From NCBI RefSeq assembly GCF_000619825.1, contig NZ_KK211036.1, positions 62,001 to 126,000 of the forward strand: 64,000 nt of DNA, given 5' to 3'. The notes below the pieces were generated by a model. It ran no database searches, was not told the origin of the DNA, and saw only the letters and a program-made list of their open reading frames with translations. Positions within the stretch are counted from its first letter, which is position 1, and every line of letters begins with the position of its first letter. Both the position numbers and the translations under genes were made by a program. Below, one piece after another: positions 14,407 to 23,772 of the stretch. This DNA comes from Prevotella sp. MA2016. GTDB lineage: Bacteria; Bacteroidota; Bacteroidia; Bacteroidales; Bacteroidaceae.

Positions 14407-16692
14407 ATGAATACATTATTTTTAGGAATAGTTATATTTCTTATAGTGCTTGCGGTGTTCGACCTAGTGGTTGGCGTAAGCAATGATGCTGTAAACTTTA
14501 TGAACTCAGCTATCGGAGCCAAGGTGGCAAGATACAGAACGGTGGTGGCGATAGCTGCTGTTGGCGTGTTTGTTGGAGCTTCTCTGAGTAATGGTATGAT
14601 GGACGTAGCCCGACACGGCATCATGACGCCACAGTATTTCTCGTTCTACGACGTGATGTGTGTATTCCTGGCTGTAATGGTGACCGATGTGATACTACTC
14701 GATGTGTTTAATACGCTCGGTATGCCGACATCCACTACCGTCTCGATGGTTTTCGAACTGCTGGGTGGAGCCTTTGCCATAGCCCTGTTACACATATTCC
14801 ATGGGGCAACGGCGGCTGACGGTACATTACTCTCATTAGGTGATCTGCTGAACACAGAGAAAGCCATTTCGGTTATCCTTGGTATTTTCCTCAGTGTTGC
14901 CATTGCGTTTGTCCTCGGCATGATGGTGCAATGGGTGGCACGCATCGTTTTCACTTTTACATATCGTGTGAATGGTAGAACGACAGCTCAGTCGGGCAAG
15001 ATGGGAAGTTTGGTAGCATCGTCGTTAAAGATTGGTATCTTTGGTGGACTATCTGTGACGACAATTGTTTGGTTCCTGCTTATCAACGGATTGAAGGGAA
15101 GTACTTTGATGACTCCAGAGGTGAAAGAGACTATCAGTCAGAATACATGGTTGATTATTGGCGGCGGCATAGCAGTGTTCTCTGTGCTGATGACATTGCT
15201 GAGCGCCATGAAACTGCCTGTACTGAAGTTTGTGGTATTGTTGGGTACCTTCGCCTTGGCAATGGCATTTGCAGGCAATGACCTAGTGAACTTCGTGGGC
15301 GTCCCACTGACGGGGTTAGAGGCATTTCTGGACTATATGGCTAACGGCAATGGCGAAGCGCAGAATTATATGATGCGTTCGCTGATGCATAGTGTTCATA
15401 CCCCCGCATTCTATCTCGTCGCGGCAGGAGTGGTAATGGTGCTCGCACTGGTCTTCTCAAAGAAGGCGCAAAATGTGGTGAAGACCTCGGTTGACCTCTC
15501 GCGCCAGGATGAGGGCGACGAGATGTTCGGTTCGAGTGGTGTCGCACGGACCTTGGTTCGCTCGTCGAGAAGCATTGCCAACGGTCTGACGACGTTAGTG
15601 CCGAGTGGTGTAGCTCGATGGATTGACTCACGTTTTAATGCCGATGCTGCTGTGCTGAAGCGGGGAGCCGCCTTCGATGAGATTCGTGCAACAGTCAATT
15701 TGGTGCTTGCAGGTGCATTGGTGGCCTTGGGTACATCGCTCAAACTGCCGCTATCTACCACCTACGTCACCTTTATGGTGGCCATGGGGGCTTCGCTGGC
15801 AGACCGAGCATGGAGTCGCGAAAGTGCTGTGTTCCGTATCACTGGTGTGCTATCGGTCATAGGTGGTTGGTTCATCACGGCTGGTGTGGCGTTCATGTTG
15901 TGCTTCCTCGTCTGCATTACTCTATTCTTCGGCTCGTTTGTGGCAATGGCCGCTGCCATCGCTATAGCCATCTTCTTGCTTATCCGAAGCCACCTGCGCT
16001 ATGAGAAAAGCAACAAGACTAGCGAGACCGACGAATTGTTTAATCGCATTGTTCGTAGTAGCGATAAAGCAGAATGTTGGGTGCTGCTTCGACAACATGT
16101 AGCACTAACCATCACAAACCATCTACAATTGATAGCAGAAACTTATAAATCGATGACCGATGCTTTCTTTTATGAGGATTATCGCACACTGAAGCATACC
16201 ACAGCGGTGATTGAAAGCCAACGCAAGAAGATTAAACGTCAGCGACGCAAACAGATTATAGCCCAGCGGCGGATAGACCCTGTGTTGAGCATAGAGAAGG
16301 GCACTTGGTACTTCCTGACTATCAACTCACTAGCGCAAATGGTTTATGGATTGAAGCGTATGGGTGAGCCATGCTTAGAGCATGTAGGCAATAACTTTAG
16401 TCCTGTGCCAAGCAAATATATCCAAGAGTTCATACAGATGCGTAATGAGATATTGCAACTCATCAATCGTGCCTGCCATGCTGAAACAATGGCGTTGATA
16501 CGCGGTGATGCTGATAAACTGCAATCACAGTTCTCCGATTATCGACGGACCATCATTCACGACATGCAAGCCAAGCAACTAAATATTGAGAGCATGACTG
16601 TATTTCTGAATTTGATCCAGGAGTCACAACAACTTCTCAGTGCATTGCGCCATACAGTGAGGGGAGCAAACAAATTTGAGCTTACCACTTAG
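14407..16692 (+). CDS. PiT-family inorganic phosphate transporter with long cytoplasmic C-terminus
   Basis: The 761-residue protein has two PHO4-type halves with the signature GVSNDAVNFMNSAIGAKVARY near residue 21 and AGNDLVNFVGVPLTG near residue 290, plus the second-half repeat around KLPLSTTYVTFMVAMGASLADRAW. About ten hydrophobic segments end near residue 530. The last 220 residues are soluble, helical and PhoU-like in character (KQIIAQRRIDP, AKQLNIESMTVFLNLIQESQ). The protein would import phosphate by cation symport. The C-terminal domain is a typical Bacteroidota addition and may take the regulatory role of PhoU. Confidence 0.92.
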   Translation: MNTLFLGIVIFLIVLAVFDLVVGVSNDAVNFMNSAIGAKVARYRTVVAIAAVGVFVGASLSNGMMDVARHGIMTPQYFSFYDVMCVFLAVMVTDVILLDVFNTLGMPTSTTVSMVFELLGGAFAIALLHIFHGATAADGTLLSLGDLLNTEKAISVILGIFLSVAIAFVLGMMVQWVARIVFTFTYRVNGRTTAQSGKMGSLVASSLKIGIFGGLSVTTIVWFLLINGLKGSTLMTPEVKETISQNTWLIIGGGIAVFSVLMTLLSAMKLPVLKFVVLLGTFALAMAFAGNDLVNFVGVPLTGLEAFLDYMANGNGEAQNYMMRSLMHSVHTPAFYLVAAGVVMVLALVFSKKAQNVVKTSVDLSRQDEGDEMFGSSGVARTLVRSSRSIANGLTTLVPSGVARWIDSRFNADAAVLKRGAAFDEIRATVNLVLAGALVALGTSLKLPLSTTYVTFMVAMGASLADRAWSRESAVFRITGVLSVIGGWFITAGVAFMLCFLVCITLFFGSFVAMAAAIAIAIFLLIRSHLRYEKSNKTSETDELFNRIVRSSDKAECWVLLRQHVALTITNHLQLIAETYKSMTDAFFYEDYRTLKHTTAVIESQRKKIKRQRRKQIIAQRRIDPVLSIEKGTWYFLTINSLAQMVYGLKRMGEPCLEHVGNNFSPVPSKYIQEFIQMRNEILQLINRACHAETMALIRGDADKLQSQFSDYRRTIIHDMQAKQLNIESMTVFLNLIQESQQLLSALRHTVRGANKFELTT

Positions 16693-16924
16693 ATTCCTGT
16701 TACGGGTGCATTTATGGTGGCATCTTCTCTGGCATTTCTTTGACTGTGTTCTTCAGCTCACGCAATACGATTAGCATACTTGGGATGAAAACCATTTTCC
16801 CAGGTACAATGATTATATTTCATTTTGCAAATTTTAATAGTAGAGTAGGCTCCTTTATTGAAATCTTCATTTATGCCTTTTCCGACGCAAGCGAGTCACA
16901 TTTACTTTTCAATACAAAAGTTAC
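16693..16924. repeat. Intergenic stretch with a copy of a recombinase-associated leader
   Basis: No gene is supported here. Bases 16866-16910 match 54326-54371 at about 40 of 45 positions (both begin CTTCATTTATGCCTTTTCC). On the reverse strand both copies have a TAACTTT-type promoter, then the shared leader, then CATAAATGAAG. Near 54.3 kb this lies just upstream of a tyrosine recombinase fragment, so the copy here may be the leftover 5' end of a related mobile gene. Confidence 0.6.
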
Positions 16925-17830
16925 TCAACTGATAGATTTATACTCGCCAGGCGTCATGCCTGTGAGCCGACGAAAGTATTTCGAGAAGAATGAAGGATTG
17001 GCAAAATACATCTCTTCGGCTATCTGGGCCGCAGGCTTATCCGTGTGGCGAAGTTCTATTTTGATGAGAGTGATTAAGGCACAGTCAATCCAGTCTTTGG
17101 CGGTGGTCCCGCTGGTTTGGCGGATTACGGTACTCAGATAACGCTCGGTGAGGCACATGCGGTCGGCATAGTATCCTATCTGATGATGTTCGGCACAGTG
17201 TTGGGTAACCAGTTGGAGGAAGCGATCGAAGATGGTCTGCTCGCGCGAGCGACTGCTGGTCTGTTGGTCGATCTGCTGCTGGAACAGCTGGTTGTAGTGG
17301 TGCATCTGGGCTGCTACGAGGGCTGTGACGGTGGGACGATGATAGTCGTCAGTGGCATGAATCGTTTGCCAGATGGCGTCCATAATATGTGTGGCAGTAG
17401 CGATATTCTCTTCGCTGACAAGTAACTGGAAGTCGCGCACCTGCCCGTTGAAGGCCGACGGCATCTGTCCCTGTGCAAAGGGCATGGGGAAGTTAGAAAA
17501 AAGTCCCATTCCGAAGATGCGGAGGTCAGGCGACAGACGCTTGGGGTGGATGATGGTGCCAGGACCGATATAGACGAGTGTGCCGCTCGTAAGGTGGCGG
17601 TCTTGCAGGTTGATGGTAATTTCAGCCTCGCCGTTCATGATGATGCCCAAACGGTGATCATTGATGGTAAAAGGTGGCTTTTGGCGCATCAGCAGACTGA
17701 ACACCGTGCTGTCGCCGCGAACCATTGCCAGTTCGCTATTCATGAATATATGCTCGCGCATTTGCGAGAGGTGTGGTGTGAGAATGTCGCGCATTCGTGT
17801 GGCATCCATCAGTTGCGGTTGTCTGTTCAT
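16925..17830 (-). CDS. AraC-family transcriptional regulator of the adjacent ABC exporter operon
   Basis: The start is placed at ATG 17830 (MNRQPQLMDATRM), because the -7 box TATCTTTG at 17852-17859 lies between it and the alternative ATG at 17863. The 301-residue protein has an AraC-type cupin sensor domain (GEAEITINLQDRHLTSGTLVYIGPG, about 65-90) and a C-terminal double HTH domain ending with ANPSFFSKYFRRLTGMTPGEYK. It is divergent from the TolC-HlyD-ABC operon and is likely its regulator, although the ligand is unknown. Confidence 0.9.
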   Translation of the reverse strand: MNRQPQLMDATRMRDILTPHLSQMREHIFMNSELAMVRGDSTVFSLLMRQKPPFTINDHRLGIIMNGEAEITINLQDRHLTSGTLVYIGPGTIIHPKRLSPDLRIFGMGLFSNFPMPFAQGQMPSAFNGQVRDFQLLVSEENIATATHIMDAIWQTIHATDDYHRPTVTALVAAQMHHYNQLFQQQIDQQTSSRSREQTIFDRFLQLVTQHCAEHHQIGYYADRMCLTERYLSTVIRQTSGTTAKDWIDCALITLIKIELRHTDKPAAQIAEEMYFANPSFFSKYFRRLTGMTPGEYKSIS

Positions 17831-17851
17831 AATACGTCCTTTTTTGTTGGC

Positions 17852-17963
17852 AAAGATAATCATTTTCCGCGAAACAATGCTCTGTTTATGTATAAATCGA
17901 ACAAAAAGAACATTTCCCCATTCTTACAGATAACACCACGATGAAAAAAACATCGTACTTTTG
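17852..17963. promoter_or_regulatory. Divergent promoters, AraC regulator and exporter operon
   Basis: The reverse strand has TATCTTTG at 17852-17859. The forward strand has TACTTTTG at 17956-17963 followed by CATCCGG. The forward box lies inside the longest open frame of the TolC gene, so it decides that the true start is downstream. Confidence 0.65.
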
Positions 17964-17991
17964 CATCCGGAATTCAATGACAAAAGATGAT

Positions 17992-19266
17992 ATGAAGAAA
18001 TTGTTTTTAGCTTTGACGATGTTGCCCATGCTGGTACAGGGGCAGACGCTGGAAGAGTGTCAGCAGGCAGCAGAGAAGAATTATCCGTTGATACAGCAGT
18101 ATGGACTTGTCGAGAAGACCACCCAGCTGACGGTAGCCAATATCCAGAAGGGATGGCTACCGCAAGTGTCGGCAACCGCACAAGCCACCTACCAGAGTGA
18201 TGTGACGGCGTGGCCCAGTGAGATGAAAGCGATGATGAGCGGTATGGGCATCGACATGAGAGGACTGACGAAGGATCAGTACCGAGTGGGTATCGATGTG
18301 CAGCAGACTATCTACGACGGTGGTGTCATAGGCAGTCAGAAGCGTATAGCCCGTGAACAGGGCAAGGTGCAGGCGGCACAGAACGAAGTCAATATTTATA
18401 ATGTTCGCAAGCGTGTGAATGAGATGTATTTCAGTTTGTTGCTGATTGACGAACAAATCAAGTTGAACAATGACCTACAGACATTGTTGGCAGGCAACGA
18501 ACGCAAACTGGAGTCGATGACCAGGCGGGGAACAGCAGCCGAGAGCGACCTGCAGAATGTGAAAGCGGAGCGACTCAATGCAGTACAGAAAGCCACCGAA
18601 CTGGCATCGCAGAAGCAGATGTTACAGCGCCTGCTGAGTACATTCTGTGGGATGGAGGTGACGGAGGTACGGAAACCACTGGTGAAGGCTGATGGCGGAG
18701 GTATGATGGCTGAAAACCGTCGCCCGGAACTGAAGGCGATGGATGCACAGATCAGTGTGCTGAATGCACAGGAGAAGGCGCTGAACGCTGCGCTGATGCC
18801 GAAAGTGGGTTTGTTTGCTCAGGGATTTTATGGTTATCCAGGTCTGAATATGTTTGAGGACATGATGCGCCATAAATGGAGCCTGAACGGGATCGTCGGT
18901 GCACGGGTTACATGGAACATTGGTGCCCTCTATACCCGCAAGAACGACAAGGCAAAACTGCAGTTGCAGCGTGATATGACGGATAACAATCGTGAGGTGT
19001 TCCTCTTTAATAACAACTTGGAACAGATTCAGCAGCACGAGAACATCGCACGCTACCAGAAACTGATGGTCCAAGACGGCGAGATTATCGCGCTGCGACA
19101 GGCTGTGAGAAAAGCGGCAGAGTCGAAGCTGGCACACGGCATCATCGACGTGAATGACCTGGTGCGCGAGATCAATCAGGAGCATGCTGCCTGTGTGCAA
19201 CAGTCGGTACACGAGATAGAAATGCTGAAAGAGATATACGACAACAAATACACGACAAATCAATAA
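17992..19266 (+). CDS. TolC-family outer-membrane efflux protein
   Basis: The chosen start (ATG 17992) gives MKKLFLALTMLPMLVQGQTLEECQQAA, a clean signal peptide. The ATG at 17977 is possible, and ATG 17941 lies before the promoter box. The 424-residue protein is helical with two OEP repeats, as in TolC-like channels (ESMTRRGTAAESDLQNVKAERLNA in the first, AVRKAAESKLAHGIIDVNDLVREI in the second). It starts an operon with an adaptor, a tandem ATPase and two permeases, so it would be the outer-membrane exit duct of an ABC exporter. Confidence 0.9.
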   Translation: MKKLFLALTMLPMLVQGQTLEECQQAAEKNYPLIQQYGLVEKTTQLTVANIQKGWLPQVSATAQATYQSDVTAWPSEMKAMMSGMGIDMRGLTKDQYRVGIDVQQTIYDGGVIGSQKRIAREQGKVQAAQNEVNIYNVRKRVNEMYFSLLLIDEQIKLNNDLQTLLAGNERKLESMTRRGTAAESDLQNVKAERLNAVQKATELASQKQMLQRLLSTFCGMEVTEVRKPLVKADGGGMMAENRRPELKAMDAQISVLNAQEKALNAALMPKVGLFAQGFYGYPGLNMFEDMMRHKWSLNGIVGARVTWNIGALYTRKNDKAKLQLQRDMTDNNREVFLFNNNLEQIQQHENIARYQKLMVQDGEIIALRQAVRKAAESKLAHGIIDVNDLVREINQEHAACVQQSVHEIEMLKEIYDNKYTTNQ

Positions 19267-19270
19267 GTAT

Positions 19271-20170
19271 ATGAAAAAAATATATGTATTGGCAGGTGTG
19301 GCGCTGATGATGACAGCCTGCGGAAGCAACGAGAAAGAATACGATGCAACGGGTACGTTTGAGGCAACCGGGACGACCGTGTTTGCCGAACAGAGTGGGG
19401 CATTGCTGTCGTTTGACGTGAACGAGGGCGACAAGATGGAGGCAGCTCGAGAGGTAGGACTCATTGACACCACGCAGACGTGGTTGAAGATTCAGCAGAC
19501 GGATGCCACCAAAGCGGTGTATCAGAGTCAGAAACCCGATATGGAACGTCAGATAGCTGCCACACGCCAGCAGTTGGCTAAGGCCAAGCAGGACGAGCAG
19601 CGCTACCGCGAACTGGTGGCCGACGGGGCTGCCCCCTCGAAGATGCTCGACGATGCCACGAACCAGGTGAAGGTGCTGCAAAAACAGTTGGATGCGCAGA
19701 TATCATCGCTCAACACTCAACTCTCAACTCTCAACTCTCAACTTTCGACTGCTGAGGTTCAGAAAGCACTGTTACAGGACATGCTGCGTAAGTGTCACAT
19801 CATGACTCCCATCAAGGGTACGGTGCTCGAGAAATATGTGGAGCGTGGTGAGTTCGTGAGTGTTGGAAAACCATTATTTAAGATAGCCGATACCGAGTCA
19901 ATGAAACTGCGTGCCTATGTTACTTCTGCTCAGTTGCAGAATCTCAAGATTGGACAGAAGGTAAAGGTATTTGCTAACTATGGTGACGGGCAGCGCAAGG
20001 AGTATGCAGGTACGATCAGCTGGATATCATCTCGTTCGGAGTTTACACCCAAGACCATCCTCACCGACGATGAGCGAGCCGACCTGGTGTATGCCGTCAA
20101 GGTGGCTATCAAAAATGATGGATTCGTGAAGATTGGTATGTACGGCGAGGTGAAATTACATGAAAAGTGA
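19271..20170 (+). CDS. HlyD/MacA-type periplasmic adaptor lipoprotein (YbhG-like)
   Basis: The 299-residue protein has a lipobox (LMMTAC), a biotinyl-lipoyl-like beta segment (GALLSFDVNEGDKMEAAREVGLID), a long coiled coil (about 65-175), the second half-motif TPIKGTVLEKYVERGEFVSVGKPLF and a beta-barrel end. It links the two inner-membrane permeases to TolC. Its coiled coil contains a heptanucleotide tandem repeat (19709-19743), which encodes SSLNTQLSTLNSQLST. Because seven is not a multiple of three, a gain or loss of one unit would shift the frame. Confidence 0.9.
   Translation: MKKIYVLAGVALMMTACGSNEKEYDATGTFEATGTTVFAEQSGALLSFDVNEGDKMEAAREVGLIDTTQTWLKIQQTDATKAVYQSQKPDMERQIAATRQQLAKAKQDEQRYRELVADGAAPSKMLDDATNQVKVLQKQLDAQISSLNTQLSTLNSQLSTAEVQKALLQDMLRKCHIMTPIKGTVLEKYVERGEFVSVGKPLFKIADTESMKLRAYVTSAQLQNLKIGQKVKVFANYGDGQRKEYAGTISWISSRSEFTPKTILTDDERADLVYAVKVAIKNDGFVKIGMYGEVKLHEK
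19709..19743 (+). repeat. Tandem heptanucleotide repeat CTCAACT within the adaptor gene
   Basis: Five consecutive 7-base units, the first CTCAACA and then four identical CTCAACT, followed by one diverged unit. They lie in the coiled-coil part of the adaptor. Confidence 0.9.
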
Positions 20171-20186
20171 ATAATTTGCTACCGCT

Positions 20187-21656
20187 ATGGATGCTATTGT
20201 TGTTAATAACGTATCAAAGTCGTACGGGCGGGTGCAGGCACTCAGCGATGTGTCGTTTGCTGTCGGCAAGGGCGAGGTGTTCGGACTGATAGGTCCCGAT
20301 GGTGCCGGCAAGACATCGATGTTTCGCATCCTCTGTTCGCTGTTGCTGCCCGATGCAGGCACGGCGACTGTAGATGGCTACGATGTGGTGAAACAGATGC
20401 GCGAGGTGCGCTCCCGAGTGGGCTATATGCCGGGCAAGTTCTCGCTATACCAAGATCTCACTATCGAGGAGAACCTGAACTTCTTTGCCACGCTTTTCGG
20501 AACGACTGTTGATGAAGGTTACGATAGTATCAAAGCCATATACTCGCAGATAGAACGCTTCAAAGATCGCAAGGCAGGAGCACTCTCGGGCGGTATGAAG
20601 CAGAAGCTGGCGCTCTCGTGTGCATTGGTACACCACCCCAGTGTACTCTTCCTCGACGAGCCCACCACGGGTGTTGACCCCGTGAGCCGTAAGGAGCTGT
20701 GGGAGATGCTGCTTATGTTGAAGGAACAAGGAATAACGATCTTGGCTTCAACGCCTTATCTTGATGAAGTTCGTTGCTGTGAACGCGTCGCTTTTCTGGA
20801 TCAGGGGCAGGTGCGCGGCATTGGCACTCCCGATGATATTCTCTCTCAGTTTGCCAGTATCTTCAATCCGCCAGGCATAGATAAGAGTGAAGAGTTAAAA
20901 GATAAGAGTGAAGAGTCGGAGAATGTCATTGAAGTAGAACATCTGGTAAAAGCCTTTGGCGATTTCCATGCAGTTGACGACATCTCGTTCAGTGTAAAAA
21001 GGGGCGAGATATTCGGATTTCTGGGTGCCAACGGTGCAGGTAAGACGACGGCGATGCACATGCTGACAGGCCTGAACCAGCCCACCAGTGGAACGGGTAG
21101 AGTGGTAGGTTTCGACATCCGTACGGAATATGAACAAATTAAGAAGCATATAGGCTATATGTCGCAGCGGTTCTCGCTCTACGAAGACTTGACCGTTGCC
21201 GAGAATATCCGTCTCTTTGCTGGCATCTATGGCATGAAGGACGATGAGATTCGTCGCAAGACCGATGAACTCATGGAACGCCTGAAGTTCACGGAGCACA
21301 AGAACGACCTCGTTGGCTCGCTGCCATTGGGTTGGAAACAGAAGCTGGCCTTCTCCGTCTCTATCTTCCACGAGCCGGGCGTGGTGTTCCTCGACGAACC
21401 AACGGGAGGTGTTGATCCCGCCACACGCCGCCAGTTCTGGGAACTCATCTACGACGCTGCTCGTCGCGGCATCACCGTCTTCGTGACTACCCACTACATG
21501 GACGAGGCAGAGTATTGCGACCGCATCTCTATCATGGTGGACGGGAAAATCAGCGCCCTCGGCACACCCGATGAACTGAAACAGTGTTTCCACCAGCCCG
21601 ATATGGACCATGTGTTTACCTATCTGGCCCGTCAGGCCACCCGTAGTGACAGTTGA
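20187..21656 (+). CDS. Tandem ABC transporter ATP-binding protein (YbhF-like)
   Basis: The 489-residue protein contains two complete ATPase domains. The first has Walker A GPDGAGKTS (about 36-44), signature LSGGMKQKLAL and Walker B VLFLDEPTTGVDP. The second has GANGAGKTT, a variant signature LPLGWKQKLAF and VVFLDEPTGGVDP. The linker (about residues 230-248) is a low-complexity repeat DKSEELKDKSEES. Such fused ATPases drive YbhFSR-type multidrug exporters. It is followed by two separate permease genes, which agrees with that model. Confidence 0.93.
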   Translation: MDAIVVNNVSKSYGRVQALSDVSFAVGKGEVFGLIGPDGAGKTSMFRILCSLLLPDAGTATVDGYDVVKQMREVRSRVGYMPGKFSLYQDLTIEENLNFFATLFGTTVDEGYDSIKAIYSQIERFKDRKAGALSGGMKQKLALSCALVHHPSVLFLDEPTTGVDPVSRKELWEMLLMLKEQGITILASTPYLDEVRCCERVAFLDQGQVRGIGTPDDILSQFASIFNPPGIDKSEELKDKSEESENVIEVEHLVKAFGDFHAVDDISFSVKRGEIFGFLGANGAGKTTAMHMLTGLNQPTSGTGRVVGFDIRTEYEQIKKHIGYMSQRFSLYEDLTVAENIRLFAGIYGMKDDEIRRKTDELMERLKFTEHKNDLVGSLPLGWKQKLAFSVSIFHEPGVVFLDEPTGGVDPATRRQFWELIYDAARRGITVFVTTHYMDEAEYCDRISIMVDGKISALGTPDELKQCFHQPDMDHVFTYLARQATRSDS

Positions 21657-21675
21657 GCGTTTAGATTTTAGAGAA

Positions 21676-22722
21676 ATGAAACAGTTTATAGCATTTGTAA
21701 TCAAGGAAACCAAGCATATTTTGCGCGACAAGCGTACGATGCTGATACTCTTCGGAATGCCTGTGGTGATGATGCTGCTCTTCGGCTTCGCCATCACCAC
21801 CGATGTAAAAAATGTGCGCACGGTGTTGGTCACCTCTGAGATGTCGCCCCGTACGCAGCAGGCCGTAGAACGACTGGCACAATCGGAATACTTCATTATC
21901 ACGCAGACGGTGAACACCCCACAGGAGGCCGAACGGCTCATCCGCAGTCAGCAGGCCGATATGGCGCTGGTGTTCACACAGAATCGTGTTATGCAGATGA
22001 TGGTTGACGGCAGCGACCCCAATATGGCAACGCAGTGGACGAACTATGCGCAGGGCGTGCTGGCAAACATGCAGGGTAGTATGGTAAACTCCAAGATGCT
22101 TCATAATCCCCAGATGCGTTCTGCCTATAACTTCGTTCCTGCCATCATGGGTATGCTGCTGATGCTCATCTGTGCCATGATGACCTCGATATCGATTGTC
22201 CGCGAGAAAGAGAAAGGTACGATGGAGATACTGTTAGTATCACCCGTTAAGCCCCTGATGGTAATCATTGCCAAGGCGGTGCCCTATCTGGTGCTGGCCT
22301 TCGCCATCCTCATCACCATCCTCCTGATGGCGCGTTTCGTGCTGGGAGTGCCCCTTGCTGGTTCGCTGTTCTGGATTCTGGCTGTGAGCACCCTCTATAT
22401 TCTGCTGGCGCTCTCGTTAGGACTGCTCATCTCCAACGTGGCACAGACGCAACTCGTGGCACTGTTGATGTCGGCTATGGTACTGCTCATGCCTGTGGTG
22501 ATGCTGTCGGGCATGCTGTTTCCAGTAGAGTCGATGCCTCAAGTGCTGCAATGGCTGGCTGCTGTGGTTCCACCACGCTACTATATCGAGGCTATGCGCA
22601 AGCTGATGATTATGGGTGTAGGTTTTGGCGAAGTGGCTCGCGAGGTAGCTGTGCTGGCTGGTATGACGGTAGTGTTGCTCGCCATCGCCCTGAAGAAGTT
22701 TGATGTAAGACTGAGGTGGTAA
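21676..22722 (+). CDS. ABC-2 type permease (YbhS-like)
   Basis: The start is ATG 21676 (MKQFIAFVIKETKHILRDKR). The open frame upstream overlaps the ATPase gene and is not conserved in character. The 348-residue protein has one N-terminal membrane helix, a large periplasmic domain (about 45-170) and five further helices with REKEKGTMEILLVSPVKP and MLLMPVVMLSGMLFPVESMP, the classical ABC-2 membrane signature. It follows the tandem ATPase by 19 bp. Confidence 0.92.
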   Translation: MKQFIAFVIKETKHILRDKRTMLILFGMPVVMMLLFGFAITTDVKNVRTVLVTSEMSPRTQQAVERLAQSEYFIITQTVNTPQEAERLIRSQQADMALVFTQNRVMQMMVDGSDPNMATQWTNYAQGVLANMQGSMVNSKMLHNPQMRSAYNFVPAIMGMLLMLICAMMTSISIVREKEKGTMEILLVSPVKPLMVIIAKAVPYLVLAFAILITILLMARFVLGVPLAGSLFWILAVSTLYILLALSLGLLISNVAQTQLVALLMSAMVLLMPVVMLSGMLFPVESMPQVLQWLAAVVPPRYYIEAMRKLMIMGVGFGEVAREVAVLAGMTVVLLAIALKKFDVRLRW

Positions 22723-22734
22723 GAATTCTCAATT

Positions 22735-23772
22735 ATGATAAAATATCTCATACAAAAAGAGTTCCTGCAGATACGCCGAAATGCGTTTCTTCCCAAACTC
22801 ATCATCATGTTCCCCATCGTCATCATGTGCGTCATGCCGTGGGTGATGCAGATGGAAGTGAAGAACATCGTGGTAGATGTGGTTGACATAGACCACACCG
22901 TGGAGTCGCAGCGGTTGGTACAGCAGATTGCTGCCTCTAATTATTTCATCTTCGGTGGACAGAAGGCCACCTACGCTGAAGCGATGAAGGACATTGAGAA
23001 GGGTAGGGCCGATGTCATCCTCGAGATTCGCGGTGGCAAGTATCTCATTGCAGCCAATGCCGTCAACGGCACCAAAGGCTCAATGGGTAGCGCCTATCTG
23101 AGCCAGATAGTCACCTCAAACGTCACACATCACACATCAAACATCACGCCTCTCACCTTATACAACAAAGGTCAGAACTACAAACTCTTCATGATTCCGG
23201 CCCTCTTTGCCATTGTGATGATGCTGATGACAGGCTTTCTGCCCACACTCAACATCGTTGGCGAGAAAGAGGCAGGCACCATCGAACAGATCAACGTTAC
23301 GCCCGTTTCCAAGTGGTCGTTCATCCTCGCCAAACTTATCCCTTACTGGCTCATTGCGCTGTTTGTCATCACCGTGTGCTTGTTGTTGGCGTGGTTCGTT
23401 TATGGCATCACACCTGCTGGTCCCGTGTGGCTCATCTATGTGCTTGCTATGCTGCTGGCGCTGTTCTTCTCTTCTTTCGGACTCATCGTGTCCAACTACT
23501 CCGACACCATGCAGCAGGCCATGTTCGTGATGTGGTTCTTTGTGGTGAGCATCATGTTGCTGTCGGGACTTTTCACCCCTACGCGATCCATGCCCCAGTG
23601 GGCGTATCTTACCACCTATATCAACCCCATGCACTACTTCATTGATGCCATCCGCACCGTCTTCATCCGTGGTGGTGGGCTGCACGAAACTGCCCATCAG
23701 GTCTTAGCCCTTGCTGGCATCGGTACGCTGATGGGTTGTTGGGCCGTACAGAGCTATAAAAAGAATTCATAA
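22735..23772 (+). CDS. ABC-2 type permease (YbhR-like)
   Basis: The 345-residue protein has the same plan as its neighbour: an N-terminal helix, a periplasmic domain, then VGEKEAGTIEQINVTPVSKW and VVSIMLLSGLFTPTRSMPQW. It would pair with the upstream permease as a heterodimer. A low-complexity stretch VTSNVTHHTSNITP (about residues 124-137) comes from a near-tandem CACACATCA repeat at about 23116-23145. The last 6 bases overlap the end of a convergent AraC gene. Confidence 0.92.
   Translation: MIKYLIQKEFLQIRRNAFLPKLIIMFPIVIMCVMPWVMQMEVKNIVVDVVDIDHTVESQRLVQQIAASNYFIFGGQKATYAEAMKDIEKGRADVILEIRGGKYLIAANAVNGTKGSMGSAYLSQIVTSNVTHHTSNITPLTLYNKGQNYKLFMIPALFAIVMMLMTGFLPTLNIVGEKEAGTIEQINVTPVSKWSFILAKLIPYWLIALFVITVCLLLAWFVYGITPAGPVWLIYVLAMLLALFFSSFGLIVSNYSDTMQQAMFVMWFFVVSIMLLSGLFTPTRSMPQWAYLTTYINPMHYFIDAIRTVFIRGGGLHETAHQVLALAGIGTLMGCWAVQSYKKNS

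Noticed and set aside
19709..19743. Assembly artefact in the heptanucleotide repeat
   Set aside because: The frame stays open and the encoded coiled coil is regular, so the repeat is probably real, although unit number should be verified by reads.
20895..21941. 348-codon reverse open frame under the ABC ATPase and permease genes
   Set aside because: It crosses two certain genes and has no recognisable domain; its length follows from codon bias on the other strand.
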